Assembly: GCA_026399755.1 (NCBI GenBank)
Contig: JAPLQI010000111.1
Coordinates: forward strand, 1-64,000
DNA length: 64,000 nucleotides
Direction of reading: 5' to 3'
Origin: Pseudomonadota bacterium
GTDB lineage: Bacteria > Pseudomonadota > Gammaproteobacteria > Burkholderiales > Chitinibacteraceae
A program made the translations under genes and the position numbers. This document shows, piece by piece, positions 9,647-18,770 of the stretch. The notes below the pieces were generated by a model. That model saw nothing but the letters and a program-made list of their open reading frames with translations. It searched no databases and had not been told where the DNA came from. How positions within the stretch are numbered: position 1 is the stretch's first letter; each line of letters starts with the position of its first letter.

Positions 9647-10228
9647 ATGGGTAAGCCATTCGCTCCTGACCGTCACCCTTCCGCTCTACGTGCTCAGATT
9701 AGCGAGCGCGCAGCGCGTTTAATTGCAGAAGATCATTTACATGATTTTGCCTTGGCTAAAAAGAAAGCGGCCAAGCAGCTCGGCATTAGTGAGGGACGAA
9801 TGATGCCCTCTAATCAAGAAATAGAAGCCGCCCTAGCCAGCTATAGGGCGGTTTACCATCCCGAACATAGCGACAATCTCAATAAATTAAGGCATAAGGC
9901 GCTGAAAGTGATGCAGCTATTCGCGCACTTTCACCCCTATCTCACAGGATCGGTGCTCTCCGGTGTGGCGGGCTCTCATTCTGATATTAATCTGATCTTA
10001 TTTTTGGACGACCCTAAGTCGGCTGAAATCTTCCTACTCAACCAACAAATTGATTACGATCTTTTGCCCGCCGCAAACGGCAGGCAACTCGCTGATTATC
10101 CTTCGCTCTCTTTTTGCTTTGACGACACACAAATCAGCCTGCATGTGCGCCCCAAAGATGCTGAGCGACAAAAAGAAGAGCGGATGCGGATGGACGAGCT
10201 AGCAACCTTACTCTCCATTACGAGTTAA
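9647..10228 (+). CDS. Nucleotidyltransferase-fold protein of unknown function
   Basis: A 193-residue protein of a family common in betaproteobacteria and often mis-annotated as UDP-N-acetylmuramate-alanine ligase; it has no Mur ligase features. The N-terminal third is helical (SALRAQISERAARLIAEDH). The central segment YLTGSVLSGVAGSHSDINL resembles the GSxxxG...SDxDL core of minimal nucleotidyltransferases. The usual second carboxylate appears replaced (INLILF), so catalysis is uncertain. It begins 11 bp after mrcA and is probably co-transcribed. Confidence 0.8.
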   Translation: MGKPFAPDRHPSALRAQISERAARLIAEDHLHDFALAKKKAAKQLGISEGRMMPSNQEIEAALASYRAVYHPEHSDNLNKLRHKALKVMQLFAHFHPYLTGSVLSGVAGSHSDINLILFLDDPKSAEIFLLNQQIDYDLLPAANGRQLADYPSLSFCFDDTQISLHVRPKDAERQKEERMRMDELATLLSITS

Positions 10229-10316
10229 TCCCACTCCAAAGAAAGCTAAACAATCACCAATCAAAGAAGATGATTAGCCATAGCGGCTAGGATTAAGTTG
10301 CTGCCAATGATATAAA

Positions 10317-11090
10317 GTGGCTTATCTCTTTTTTACTGATTACACAATGCAACAACCACCTACGCTGGAGCCCGTATTTGTTTCAGACACAAGGCCTTAT
10401 CTCGTCAGCGCTACGATTGAAATAAAGTACTTGCTTAGCCAATTATTAGAAAAAGGCGAAATTATTTGTCTTTACCCTGCGGGTAGGCGAGAGCCCTTTG
10501 CAATCAGCACATTACTGCACATTAATGATGATGAATTAATATTTGATGCCAGCAACGATATAGTCACTAATGCCGCATTAATAAAAGATGCTCGCATGTT
10601 ATTAGTCGGCGTCGTTAATAAAGTAAAAGTTCAATTTGAGCTACCTAATGCGAAACTGGTTGCCTTTGAGGGCCGAACGGCCATCCGCAGCAGTGGGCCT
10701 GTGCAAACACTGCGCATGCAAAGGCGAGATTTTTATCGCTTAGATATTCCTATGTCGCAAAGAGTGGACTGCACCATTCCATTGAAAGATGGGAGCCACA
10801 CTAATCTAACCGTAACCGATATCAGCCTAGGTGGATTAAGCTTATTGGGCGTATCGCCTGAGCTGCCTATGGTGGTTGGCGATACTTTAAAAAATTGCCG
10901 AGTAAAACTATTGGATATTGGGCTTATCGAAATTGATATGCAAGTCTGTATTGTGATTGATGTAACGCTCAGAAATGGCATCAAGACACAACGCGTTGGC
11001 TGCCGTTTCTTTGATTTATCGGGAAAAATACAAACGCTTATCCAACGATTTATCAACACAATCGAACGCCAGCGAATCTCACGCGAATGA
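10317..11090 (+). CDS. PilZ-domain protein, YcgR-like c-di-GMP effector
   Basis: An N-terminal YcgR-type flavin-reductase-like beta barrel (about 25-120, ending in QRRDFYRLDIP) is followed by a PilZ domain. The c-di-GMP-binding RRDFYR arginines and the DISLGGLSLLG motif are both visible. Such proteins slow flagellar motors or alter surface behaviour when c-di-GMP is high. Flagellar genes are not in the window; the pilus operon is nearby. The frame opens at a GTG (10317). The ATG at 10347 (MQQPPTLEPVF) is a plausible alternative, and neither has a strong ribosome site. The stop overlaps the nnr start by 4 bp. Confidence 0.87.
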   Translation: MAYLFFTDYTMQQPPTLEPVFVSDTRPYLVSATIEIKYLLSQLLEKGEIICLYPAGRREPFAISTLLHINDDELIFDASNDIVTNAALIKDARMLLVGVVNKVKVQFELPNAKLVAFEGRTAIRSSGPVQTLRMQRRDFYRLDIPMSQRVDCTIPLKDGSHTNLTVTDISLGGLSLLGVSPELPMVVGDTLKNCRVKLLDIGLIEIDMQVCIVIDVTLRNGIKTQRVGCRFFDLSGKIQTLIQRFINTIERQRISRE

Positions 11091-12550
11091 TCAATCCTCC
11101 CCTCTTTCTAAGCAGCAAGCTAAGGCAAATCGAGACGAGTGCGCTCCAAGCAGGCTTGCCGCTGATGCATAGAGCGGGACAATCTGCCGCCGACTGGATT
11201 ATCAAACACTACCCCACAGCACAAACCATCTATGTGCTGGCAGGCCCTGGCAATAATGGCGGCGATGCCTTAGTCGCCGCTAGCCAATTACGCCTAGCAG
11301 GGAAAAACGTTTTGCTACGGCTCACGGGGCCGTCCAATTCGCCAGAAGCCATACAAGCACAGGCTGAATGGCAATTGCACGGTGGCACCATCTTAAGCAA
11401 CACGCCGATAGCCGCCGATTTAGCCATTGATGGCCTATACGGGATTGGCTTGAATCGCCAACCTTCCGCCGTAGATAGCCAAATCATCGCCGAGTTACAC
11501 GACCTCGCCTGCCCGATTATTGCGCTAGATATTCCCAGTGGATTAATGGCTGATACAGGCGATACGCCCGGTGCGGCCGTCTACGCCACCCATACACTCA
11601 GCTTTATTGCCCATAAGCCCGGCTTATTTACTGGCAAGGGCAGCGATGTCTGCGGAACCATCAGCCTGCATGATTTACAAATCCCCAAAGCCGTCTACCC
11701 CGCTGCCGATGGCCACAGTCAAACGCTGGCCCCCACCTGCCTAGCACAATTGCTGCGTAAACCTGATAGCCATAAAGGCAGCTATGGCACCTTAGCCATT
11801 TTAGGCGGGGCATCAGGAATGGCTGGCGCGGCCCTCCTTGCAGGCCGAGCGGCTTTACACTTAGGCACAGGAAAAGTCATCCTTGGCCTGCTTGATAAAG
11901 TGCTGAGCGTAGACGTACAACAAGCGGAGCTGATGCTACACAGCGCAAACGATGCGCTTCATTACCCCGCGCTGACCCTGCTCGCCATCGGCCCTGGCCT
12001 TGGAAAGAGCCATGAAGCTTTAGAGCTACTCCAACAAAGCATCGCCAGCCCCTTACCGCTACTACTCGATGCCGACGCACTCAATCTTTTGGCCGAATCG
12101 AACGAGCTAGCCACAGCGATGCGGGAGCGCAAATCACCCAGCATTCTAACGCCCCACCCTGCCGAAGCCGCAAGGCTGCTGCACACCCGCACTCAAGCCG
12201 TACAAGCCAATCGAATAGAATCCGCCCTCGCCCTCGCCCAGCGCTATAAAGCCACCGTGCTGCTCAAAGGAGCAGGCTCAATATGTGCGAACGAGCAAAG
12301 CTGGAGCATCAACGCCAGCGGCAATGCAGCCCTTGCCAGCGCGGGGCAAGGCGATGTGTTATCCGGCATCATCGCCGCCCTGATGGCACAGGGGCTTAGC
12401 CCGCTAGAAGCCGTGCAAAGCGGCAGCTGGCTACACGGCCGCGCAGCAGACGACTGGCGCAGAATACATCCCAATGGAATTGGCTTAACCGCAAGCGAAA
12501 CGATTAGCTATGCCAGAGCGGCATTGAATCAGGTTTTGGGGACGAGTTAG
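11087..12550 (+). CDS. nnr: Bifunctional NAD(P)HX epimerase/dehydratase
   Basis: Repairs hydrated NADH and NADPH. The N-terminal YjeF_N epimerase domain (about 1-210) carries GPGNNGGDAL. The C-terminal ribokinase-like dehydratase domain has GGASGMAGA, TPHPAEAARLL and the catalytic GQGDVLSG near residue 425. The length of 487 residues matches E. coli YjeF/Nnr. It starts in the last codons of the PilZ gene, indicating coupling, and is followed by a repeat element. Confidence 0.95.
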   Translation: MINPPLFLSSKLRQIETSALQAGLPLMHRAGQSAADWIIKHYPTAQTIYVLAGPGNNGGDALVAASQLRLAGKNVLLRLTGPSNSPEAIQAQAEWQLHGGTILSNTPIAADLAIDGLYGIGLNRQPSAVDSQIIAELHDLACPIIALDIPSGLMADTGDTPGAAVYATHTLSFIAHKPGLFTGKGSDVCGTISLHDLQIPKAVYPAADGHSQTLAPTCLAQLLRKPDSHKGSYGTLAILGGASGMAGAALLAGRAALHLGTGKVILGLLDKVLSVDVQQAELMLHSANDALHYPALTLLAIGPGLGKSHEALELLQQSIASPLPLLLDADALNLLAESNELATAMRERKSPSILTPHPAEAARLLHTRTQAVQANRIESALALAQRYKATVLLKGAGSICANEQSWSINASGNAALASAGQGDVLSGIIAALMAQGLSPLEAVQSGSWLHGRAADDWRRIHPNGIGLTASETISYARAALNQVLGTS

Positions 12551-12926
12551 ATAATTGCGTCAATCATAGGACGGGTGCAACCCCATACGTGCTAAGCAAA
12601 TTGTTTTTTTATTAGCAAACAGCAAAAAAACGTAATGACCACGCTCTCCGCATGGGGCTTTTGAGTCCCCTTGAAACACGCCGAAGCGAGGAACAAGCGG
12701 GCGGGGTTTCGGCGAGGACTGTTTGAGCGAGCTTGCGAGCGAGTTCCGCAGCCGCCGTTCGATTGTCCGCAGATGAGGGGCCTTCGTGTTTCTTGGGGCG
12801 GCCTTCTTTTGGTTCATTTCTTGGCCGTTCAAGAAAAGAACGCCCCCGCGGTGGCAACCGCTCCAAAATTAACGTGCCGAAGGCACTAAAAAGATCTTTT
12901 TGACTTTGCCTAGCACTCACAGCCCC
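12551..12926 (+). repeat. Intergenic repeat A, copy 1 (about 12631-12910)
   Basis: This 376-bp gap between convergent genes is mostly one copy of element A. It begins near CATGGGGCTT and TCCCCTTGAAACACGCCG and ends with CGTGCCGAAGGCACTAAAAAG. Internal hairpins are GTTC/TTTCTTG (12812-12823) with CAAGAAA/GAAC (12830-12841), GCGGT/ACCGC, and GTGCC-GAA-GGCAC. Related copies lie at about 23626, 34934, 36427, 39609, 41690, 44440 and 58559. Open frames in it on both strands are judged spurious. Confidence 0.9.
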
Positions 12927-13601
12927 CTACCAAGCAAACAACTTCGCCCCATTTTGCTTCAGCCAAAGCCGATGCGTTTTCCAATCTGGGCAGGCGCTTG
13001 CGACGATGGCCCAAAAACGTGCTGAATGATTTAATTCTGCCAAATGCGCCAGCTCGTGGATCACCACATAATCGATCACTTGTGGCGGAGCCTGCATTAA
13101 ACGCCAGTTCAGGCGAATATCGCCTAAGGCGGTACAACTTCCCCAGCGGCTTTTGGCAGAGCTTAAGAACAGCTGCCGTGGCTGCAAGCCCATTGCCTCG
13201 CTCCAATGCGCCAGCCTTTGCAAAAAGTAAGACTTGGCGCTGCGCTGATAAAAGCGCGTGAGCGCAGCGGGTAAAGGCGTTTGTTCTGCCACATATAAAA
13301 CACCTTCATCCAGCCGAGTTCGGCCAGCACAGCGTTGCACAAATTTAGGCTGGCCCTGCCAAAGCACGCTGCAGCCTACCGCCAGTGCAGTAGGAGCGAT
13401 CATCGGCGTAGCCAGCTTGGCTAAGATCCACTTTAATTTACTCTCGATGGCCCGCTCGGCTTCTTTTAAAGGTGCACGGGCAGGCAGGATTACGGTTAAA
13501 CCATCAGCGGTGATTTTTAAACCTATCGAGCGCCGGCGGCTGCTGCGCTCCAACTGATAAGGCAGCTCACGATCAGCCAAGCGCAGTGAATACGTGCTCA
13601 T
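12927..13601 (-). CDS. YgjP-like zinc metallopeptidase (DUF45/M48-type)
   Basis: A 224-residue soluble protein with the zinc motif HELAHLAELNHSARFW (HExxH plus a downstream His) near residue 182. The preceding KSRWGSCTALGDIRLNWRL segment is the hallmark of the YgjP/DUF45 family. The substrate is unknown; members are sometimes linked to restriction systems, but no such genes lie next to it here. The stop lies beside repeat A and its start overlaps the plsC stop by 4 bp, so the two are likely co-translated. Confidence 0.9.
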   Translation of the reverse strand: MSTYSLRLADRELPYQLERSSRRRSIGLKITADGLTVILPARAPLKEAERAIESKLKWILAKLATPMIAPTALAVGCSVLWQGQPKFVQRCAGRTRLDEGVLYVAEQTPLPAALTRFYQRSAKSYFLQRLAHWSEAMGLQPRQLFLSSAKSRWGSCTALGDIRLNWRLMQAPPQVIDYVVIHELAHLAELNHSARFWAIVASACPDWKTHRLWLKQNGAKLFAW

Positions 13602-14332
13602 TTTTTAGGCGAGTAACAGGGGCCAACGCCGCCAAAACGCTGGATTTCATTCTCAATCCACATTTCAACTTCTTGCGTTAGCTCTAGCGCACTACGACCA
13701 GCAGGCTCAATCGGCTTGCCAATCACCATGGTGATTTCACCCGGCCATTTTAGAAATGAATTTTTCGGCCAAAATTCGCCGGAATTATGCGCCACCGGCA
13801 CAATTGGCACTTCTAAATCGACGGCCAAACGAGCGCCGCCCTGCTTATAAGGCTTATAGCCACCCGATGGAACGCGGGTGCCTTCGGGGAAAATCACAAT
13901 CCAAAAGCCTTTAGCCAAGCGATCTTTACCTTGAGCAATTAGCTGTTTTTGCGCCTCGGCGCGGTTCGATCTATCGATGGCAATCGGCGAAAGAGTGGCC
14001 AAGCCCCAACCAAAAATCGGCAACTTCAACAGTTCTTTTTTCAACACCCAAACTTGCGGTGGAAACACATGCTGCAAGGCCAGCGTTTCCCAAGCAGACT
14101 GGTGCTTACACATCACCACCGCCGGATCTGTAGGAAGGTTTTCTAGCCCTTCTACGCGATACGTCAGCCCACAGGTGAATTTCAGCCACTTAAGCATAAT
14201 CCACGACCAGCCGCGAATAATCCGGTAGCGCAGCACAGGTGGCAGCGGCAGAATCAAAATGGCGATAACACAGAAAATGGGGGTGACTATAGGAACAGCA
14301 AGCCAATACAGAATGGAGCGCAACCAAATCAT
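13598..14332 (-). CDS. plsC: 1-acyl-sn-glycerol-3-phosphate acyltransferase
   Basis: Adds the second acyl chain to make phosphatidic acid at the inner membrane. The 244-residue protein has an N-terminal membrane helix (about 8-30), the acyltransferase motif KHQSAWE (an HX4E variant of the usual HX4D, seen in related betaproteobacterial enzymes), and FPEGTRVPSGG for glycerophosphate binding. IVPVAHNSGEFWP is a third conserved block. The variant motif leaves some doubt whether it is the main PlsC or a paralogous lipid acyltransferase. Confidence 0.9.
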   Translation of the reverse strand: MIWLRSILYWLAVPIVTPIFCVIAILILPLPPVLRYRIIRGWSWIMLKWLKFTCGLTYRVEGLENLPTDPAVVMCKHQSAWETLALQHVFPPQVWVLKKELLKLPIFGWGLATLSPIAIDRSNRAEAQKQLIAQGKDRLAKGFWIVIFPEGTRVPSGGYKPYKQGGARLAVDLEVPIVPVAHNSGEFWPKNSFLKWPGEITMVIGKPIEPAGRSALELTQEVEMWIENEIQRFGGVGPCYSPKK

Positions 14333-14494
14333 TTAATCTTTACCCTCTAGTAGTTAGTCCAGTTGGATGGCTTAGAAATTGATGGATTTTTTCGTTTGAC
14401 AAGGCGGGAGGAAGCCATATAACCGGCTATGCAATGACGAGCAAGGTAGTCACACGAAAAGAGGCGCTATTTATACCCGCCTTATTCAGCGGGG
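14333..14494. other. plsC-gmhB gap with a spaced inverted repeat
   Basis: AAGGCGGG near 14400 and CCCGCCTT near 14477 are inverted around about 70 bp. They could fold into a long hairpin downstream of gmhB. No coding signal is seen. Confidence 0.35.
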
Positions 14495-15040
14495 CTAAAC
14501 GTCCATCGCTCCTAGTAAATGCGCAGCAAATGCCGCCAAATCATCGAAAACATGTGTGCCATCAGGCAGCAAGCCTTTCTGTTCTGTTTTAACACCATTA
14601 CCAGTACGAACCAGTACCGGTTTGCCACCAACGGCGGCAATGGCTTGTAAATCACGCAAAGAGTCACCCACCATCAACAATTGCGAGGTAGGCACGTGGA
14701 AACGGCTGGAAATATCTAAAATCATGCCGGGATTGGGCTTACGGCAAACGCAGCCATCATCAGGCCCATGAGGGCAGAAAAACACCGCATCCACATGCCC
14801 GCCTTGCTCGGCAATGGCGCGATGCATCTTGGCATGAATACGATTAAGTGCATCGACTGCGATCATCTTGCGGCCAATGGCGCTTTGATTGGTGGCCACC
14901 ACAATCGTCCACCCCGAACGAGACAACTCCCCGATGGCTTCTAAGCTGCCAGCAATCGGAATCCATTCTTCGGGCGTTTTGATATAGTCAGGACTATCTT
15001 CATTGATTACGCCGTCGCGGTCGAGAATCAATAACTTCAT
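14495..15040 (-). CDS. gmhB: D-glycero-beta-D-manno-heptose 1,7-bisphosphate 7-phosphatase
   Basis: HAD-superfamily phosphatase in ADP-heptose synthesis for the LPS inner core. The N-terminus MKLLILDRDGVINEDS carries the DxD catalytic aspartates. CPHGPDDGCVCRKPNPGM supplies the zinc-binding cysteines and histidine typical of GmhB, and GDSLRDLQAI is the distal acid motif. The frame extends to 15070, but the ATG at 15040 has GGAG at proper spacing and matches the family start (181 residues). It usually sits near plsC and glyS in this group, as here. Confidence 0.94.
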   Translation of the reverse strand: MKLLILDRDGVINEDSPDYIKTPEEWIPIAGSLEAIGELSRSGWTIVVATNQSAIGRKMIAVDALNRIHAKMHRAIAEQGGHVDAVFFCPHGPDDGCVCRKPNPGMILDISSRFHVPTSQLLMVGDSLRDLQAIAAVGGKPVLVRTGNGVKTEQKGLLPDGTHVFDDLAAFAAHLLGAMDV

Positions 15041-15070
15041 ACGCGACTCCGTGTGTTCGTATAAACCCAA

Positions 15071-15311
15071 GCATCTGTAGGGCGGGCACAGCTTTCTGCC
15101 CTATAGGCATCACTAAAGCTTTTGTCATAAGCCGACCACACAGCACAAACATCGAATCATCGGTAGGGCGGGTGAAACCCGCCGTTTTCCTTAGCATTTC
15201 ATGCCAAAATCTGGCGGGCTTCACCCACCCTACAAAAAATACGATGCATGCCATCATGCTTTAATGATGCGTACTGAGTAGGCACGTCTTTGTGCCCACC
15301 CTACATCGTTC
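15071..15311. repeat. Intergenic palindrome C (15162-15233) and related fragments
   Basis: GTAGGGCGGGTGAAACCCGCC at the left pairs with GGCGGGCTTCACCCACCCTAC at the right around 30 bp. The preceding CAAACATCGAATCATCG matches the flank of palindrome C inside the mobile element at 31220-31378, so this is probably a decayed relative of that element. Two shorter GTAGGGCGGGCA/GCCCACCCTAC pieces lie on either side. There is no gene in this 241-bp gap. Confidence 0.7.
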
Positions 15312-17384
15312 TTACTCAGCCAATAAAGACAGCTCAGCCACGCGGTTCATCAGGCTGGCTAATGCGGCGAGCAGGGCTTGGCGATTGCCACGCACCGCTA
15401 AGTCTTCCGCCATCACCATCACCGAATCAAAGAAAGCATCTACTGGCTCTTTTAAAGCGCTCAGTGCTTTCAATGCGCCAGTAAAGTCTTGGCTAGCCAA
15501 AGCAGTGCTTACCACTGGCTCTAGCTTTAATAACTCGGCATGCAGGGCAATTTCAGCCGCATCGCTTAGCAAAGCAGCATTCAGCTCTGGCAAATCGCCT
15601 TCGACTTTTTTCAAGATATTGCGAATACGCTTATTTGCCGCAGCCAAAGCAGTCGCTTCTGGCAGGGCTTTAAACACCGCAACAGCTTGCAGGCGAATCA
15701 CCATCTCGTTAAGCAGAGTTGGGTTTAGCGCCAAAACAGCGTCGATATCAGCGGCTGGGTAATCGGCTGCCAGATAGTTTTTCAAGCGATCTTGCATAAA
15801 GCCATACACGCCTTCAACCGTACCATCAGCCACCACACCAGCAGGGAAAGCTTCCGCAGTAATGTTGAGCAATTCTTTCAGATCCAGCGGTAAATCCAGC
15901 ACCATACGCAAAACACCCAGCGCGGCGCGGCGTAAGGCAAATGGGTCTTTGTCACCTGTTGGGATCAAGCCAATGCCGTAAATCCCGACGATGGATTCCA
16001 GCTTATCGGCCAGCGAAACAGCCTGTGCCACAGCGCCAACGGGCAAGGTGTCACCTGCAAAGCGCGGGTGGTAATGGCCTTCAATGGCATTAGCAACGCT
16101 CACGTTTTCGCCATCGATGCGGGCGTAATACATGCCCATCACGCCTTGCAGCTCAGGGAATTCGCCCACCATATCGGCGATCAAATCGGCCTTAGCTAAG
16201 TAAGCGGCGCGTTTGCAATCGGCCACATCAGCATTCAGCTTCAACGCAATGGCACCGGCAATTTTTTGCAGGCGCTCTACGCGCTCAAGCTGGCTACCGA
16301 TTTTGTTGTGATAAACCACATTGGCGAGCTGCGGCACGCGAGATTCAAGCTTCTTCTTTTTATCTTGCTCAAAGAAGAACTCTGCGTCAGACAGGCGAGC
16401 ACGCAATACGCGCTCGTTACCATGAATAATATGGCTAGGGTCGGCGGTTTCTAGATTAGAAACCACTAAGAATTTAGGCAGCAACTTGCCGTTTTGATCG
16501 AGCAGCGGAAAGTATTTCTGATGTTGCTGCATCGATAAGATCAAGCATTCTTGCGGCACATCCAAGAATTTCTCATCGAAGTTACCTGTGTACACCACCG
16601 GCCATTCAACCAGCGCAGTGACTTCATCGAGTAAGCCATCTGATGGTGCAATCTGTGCGTTCAGCTCAGTGCAGGCGTTTTTCAGCTGATCAGCAATCAA
16701 TGCGCGACGCACATCAAAGCTCGCCTCTACAAAACCATCATCAAACAGGCGAGCAGCGTATTCATCGGCATTCGCCAATTCAATCTCGCCACTCGACAAG
16801 AAACGATGGCCCAGCGTGCTGCGGCCTGCTTCTAAATGCAGAAATTGTGCAGGCACTACGTCGCTACCGTGCAGCACCACAAGGCCATGCACCGGGCGAA
16901 TAAACTGGCCATCTCGGTCGCCCCAGCGCATCATTTTTGGCGCTGGCAGTTTTTTAAGCGTGGCGGCAATAATGCCCGACAAGACTTTAGTCAGCGCTTC
17001 ACCGGCTTTCACTGAGGAAAAGATATATACGTCTTGCTTGCCATCCGAGCCTTGTGCCAGTTGCGCTACATCCACACCGCAGCTACGGGCAAAGCCCGCA
17101 AGGGCAGGTGTAGGCACGCCATCTTTCAAGCCAGATGCAACCGCTGGTCCACGGCGCTCGATGGCTTGATCTGGCTGCACAGCCAGCACATCAGCTATCG
17201 ATACCGCAAGGCGACGCGGGCTGGCAAACGATTCAACTTCGGCGTCTTTAGCCACAAAGCCCAGTTTAGCCAATTCATCAAAAATGCCACTCGCAAACAC
17301 TGCGCCTAATTTTGGCAGTGCTTTGGGCGGCAATTCTTCGGTAAAAATTTCAATCAACAGTGTTTGAGATATAGGATTAGACAT
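15312..17384 (-). CDS. glyS: Glycine-tRNA ligase beta subunit
   Basis: Beta subunit of the alpha2beta2 bacterial glycyl-tRNA synthetase; it binds tRNA and supports aminoacylation with GlyQ. The 690-residue length is normal. The N-terminus LLIEIFTEELPPKALPKL and internal FVxxSNLETADPSHIIHGNERVLRARLSDAEFFFEQD-type blocks are diagnostic, as is GDKDPFALRRAALGVLR in the HD-like region. The C-terminal anticodon-binding domain ends with FFDSVMVMAED and NRLALL-like sequence. It follows glyQ, with a lipoprotein gene between them. Confidence 0.97.
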   Translation of the reverse strand: MSNPISQTLLIEIFTEELPPKALPKLGAVFASGIFDELAKLGFVAKDAEVESFASPRRLAVSIADVLAVQPDQAIERRGPAVASGLKDGVPTPALAGFARSCGVDVAQLAQGSDGKQDVYIFSSVKAGEALTKVLSGIIAATLKKLPAPKMMRWGDRDGQFIRPVHGLVVLHGSDVVPAQFLHLEAGRSTLGHRFLSSGEIELANADEYAARLFDDGFVEASFDVRRALIADQLKNACTELNAQIAPSDGLLDEVTALVEWPVVYTGNFDEKFLDVPQECLILSMQQHQKYFPLLDQNGKLLPKFLVVSNLETADPSHIIHGNERVLRARLSDAEFFFEQDKKKKLESRVPQLANVVYHNKIGSQLERVERLQKIAGAIALKLNADVADCKRAAYLAKADLIADMVGEFPELQGVMGMYYARIDGENVSVANAIEGHYHPRFAGDTLPVGAVAQAVSLADKLESIVGIYGIGLIPTGDKDPFALRRAALGVLRMVLDLPLDLKELLNITAEAFPAGVVADGTVEGVYGFMQDRLKNYLAADYPAADIDAVLALNPTLLNEMVIRLQAVAVFKALPEATALAAANKRIRNILKKVEGDLPELNAALLSDAAEIALHAELLKLEPVVSTALASQDFTGALKALSALKEPVDAFFDSVMVMAEDLAVRGNRQALLAALASLMNRVAELSLLAE

Positions 17385-17389
17385 TGGGA

Positions 17390-17869
17390 TTAATTCTCTT
17401 CTAATTTAGCTTTAGCTTCTTTTTCGGCCATGATTTTACAAACTTGGCGAACAAAATCACCGCCAAAGCTATTGGCTGGCGGCTCATCGAATTCCCACTG
17501 AAAGCCCGGAATATCGTAACGGGCCACCTGCTCATTTTCCGTATCACGCAAATCGCTTAAAACACCCGCCATTTTTTTAGACGGGCAATCAATGGCATGA
17601 CGCGAATACTTTAAGCGATATTTCTTTTTGGTTATTTCATCAGTTTGATCTTCATTAAACTTCTGCTGTAACCAAACATAGGTGTACTTGGTTGGTGCGT
17701 AATCATCGTCATGCGTAATCGATTTCACATCGACCAGCATTTCGTAATCCGCCATCGTGCCGTAACTACGCCAGTCGCCTTCTTTTGGAACTTCAAGCGG
17801 GCCGTAAACCTCATCCTCAAATTTCCCACAGCCAGCCAATAGAGTGATCAACAGCAGATAGCGGATCAT
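17390..17869 (-). CDS. Lipoprotein, surface-adhesin E-like, between glyQ and glyS
   Basis: The frame extends upstream into glyQ, but the ATG at 17869 has AAGGTGA as ribosome site and begins a clear lipoprotein signal: MIRYLLLITLLAGC, with Cys14 as lipidation site. The mature 146 residues contain two cysteines (DCPSKK and RQVCKIM) and a WRSYG...VDVKSI...YTYVWLQ pattern like the surface-adhesin E domain. The function is unknown. It is embedded between the two synthetase subunit genes (10 bp after glyQ, 5 bp before glyS) and must share their transcript. Confidence 0.85.
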   Translation of the reverse strand: MIRYLLLITLLAGCGKFEDEVYGPLEVPKEGDWRSYGTMADYEMLVDVKSITHDDDYAPTKYTYVWLQQKFNEDQTDEITKKKYRLKYSRHAIDCPSKKMAGVLSDLRDTENEQVARYDIPGFQWEFDEPPANSFGGDFVRQVCKIMAEKEAKAKLEEN

Positions 17870-17879
17870 CGATATCACC

Positions 17880-18770
17880 TTAAGCCGTTTGGCACATAGG
17901 GAAACCCAATGCTTCACGCGAATCGTAATAAGCCCGAGCCACAAGGCGTGAAAGCGTACGTACACGGCCAATATAAGCGGCACGCTCAGTCACCGAAATC
18001 GCACCACGGGCATCCAGCAGATTAAACACGTGTGAGCACTTCATGACCATCTCGTAGCCTGGCAGCGCCAAATTGGCTTCCATCAGGCGTGCAGCTTCAC
18101 TTTCAAATTTATTGAATAAATCAAGCAGCAGCGGCACATTGGCGTGTTCAAAATTGTAAATAGATTGCTCTACTTCATTTTGATGATAGATATCGCCGTA
18201 AGTCACTTTCTGGCCATTTGGATAAACTGTCCATACCAAGTCGTAAACGTTTTCTACGCCTTGCAAATACATGGCCAAACGCTCAACACCGTAAGTGATC
18301 TCGCCCAATACCGGCTTGCAATCAATACCGCCAACCTGTTGGAAATAGGTGAACTGGGTGACTTCCATCCCGTTCAACCACACTTCCCAACCCAGGCCCC
18401 AAGCGCCCAAACTCGGGCTTTCCCAATCGTCTTCTACAAAGCGAATATCGTGCACACTGGTATCAATACCCAGCTCACGCAGGCTACCCAAATACAAATC
18501 TTGGATATTGTCTGGTGATGGCTTTAAGGCAACTTGGAATTGATAATAGTGCTGCAAGCGGTTCGGGTTTTCACCGTAACGCCCGTCTTTAGGGCGACGC
18601 GAAGGCTGCACATAGGCCGCATTCCAAGGCTCTGGGCCGAGTGAGCGCAGAAAGGTAGCGGTATGGAATGTACCCGCACCTACTTCGATATCGTAAGGCT
18701 GCAATAGCGCGCAGCCATTACGGCCCCAGTAGTTTTGTAGCGTGAGCAGAATTTCTTGGAAAGTCAGCAT
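17880..18770 (-). CDS. glyQ: Glycine-tRNA ligase alpha subunit
   Basis: Catalytic class II core of glycyl-tRNA synthetase. The 296 residues include [20 protein letters not shown] at the N-terminus, [22 protein letters not shown] and [21 protein letters not shown] with the class II motif 2 arginine, and [20 protein letters not shown]. The length is typical. It is the first gene of the glyQ-lipoprotein-glyS run, possibly continuing to gmhB. Confidence 0.97.
   Translation of the reverse strand: MLTFQEILLTLQNYWGRNGCALLQPYDIEVGAGTFHTATFLRSLGPEPWNAAYVQPSRRPKDGRYGENPNRLQHYYQFQVALKPSPDNIQDLYLGSLRELGIDTSVHDIRFVEDDWESPSLGAWGLGWEVWLNGMEVTQFTYFQQVGGIDCKPVLGEITYGVERLAMYLQGVENVYDLVWTVYPNGQKVTYGDIYHQNEVEQSIYNFEHANVPLLLDLFNKFESEAARLMEANLALPGYEMVMKCSHVFNLLDARGAISVTERAAYIGRVRTLSRLVARAYYDSREALGFPMCQTA

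Noticed and set aside
9647-10228. UDP-N-acetylmuramate-alanine ligase, a label often attached to this family
   Set aside because: At 193 residues it lacks the Mur ligase ATP-binding loop and domains; the nucleotidyltransferase-like core is a better fit.
12560-12920. Overlapping frames of 70-100 codons on both strands in repeat A (also at 34927-35283, 36388-36750, 41604-41908, 44409-44664)
   Set aside because: They recur only because the DNA repeat recurs, differ by frameshifts between copies, lack ribosome sites, and the copy-to-copy changes preserve hairpins rather than codons.
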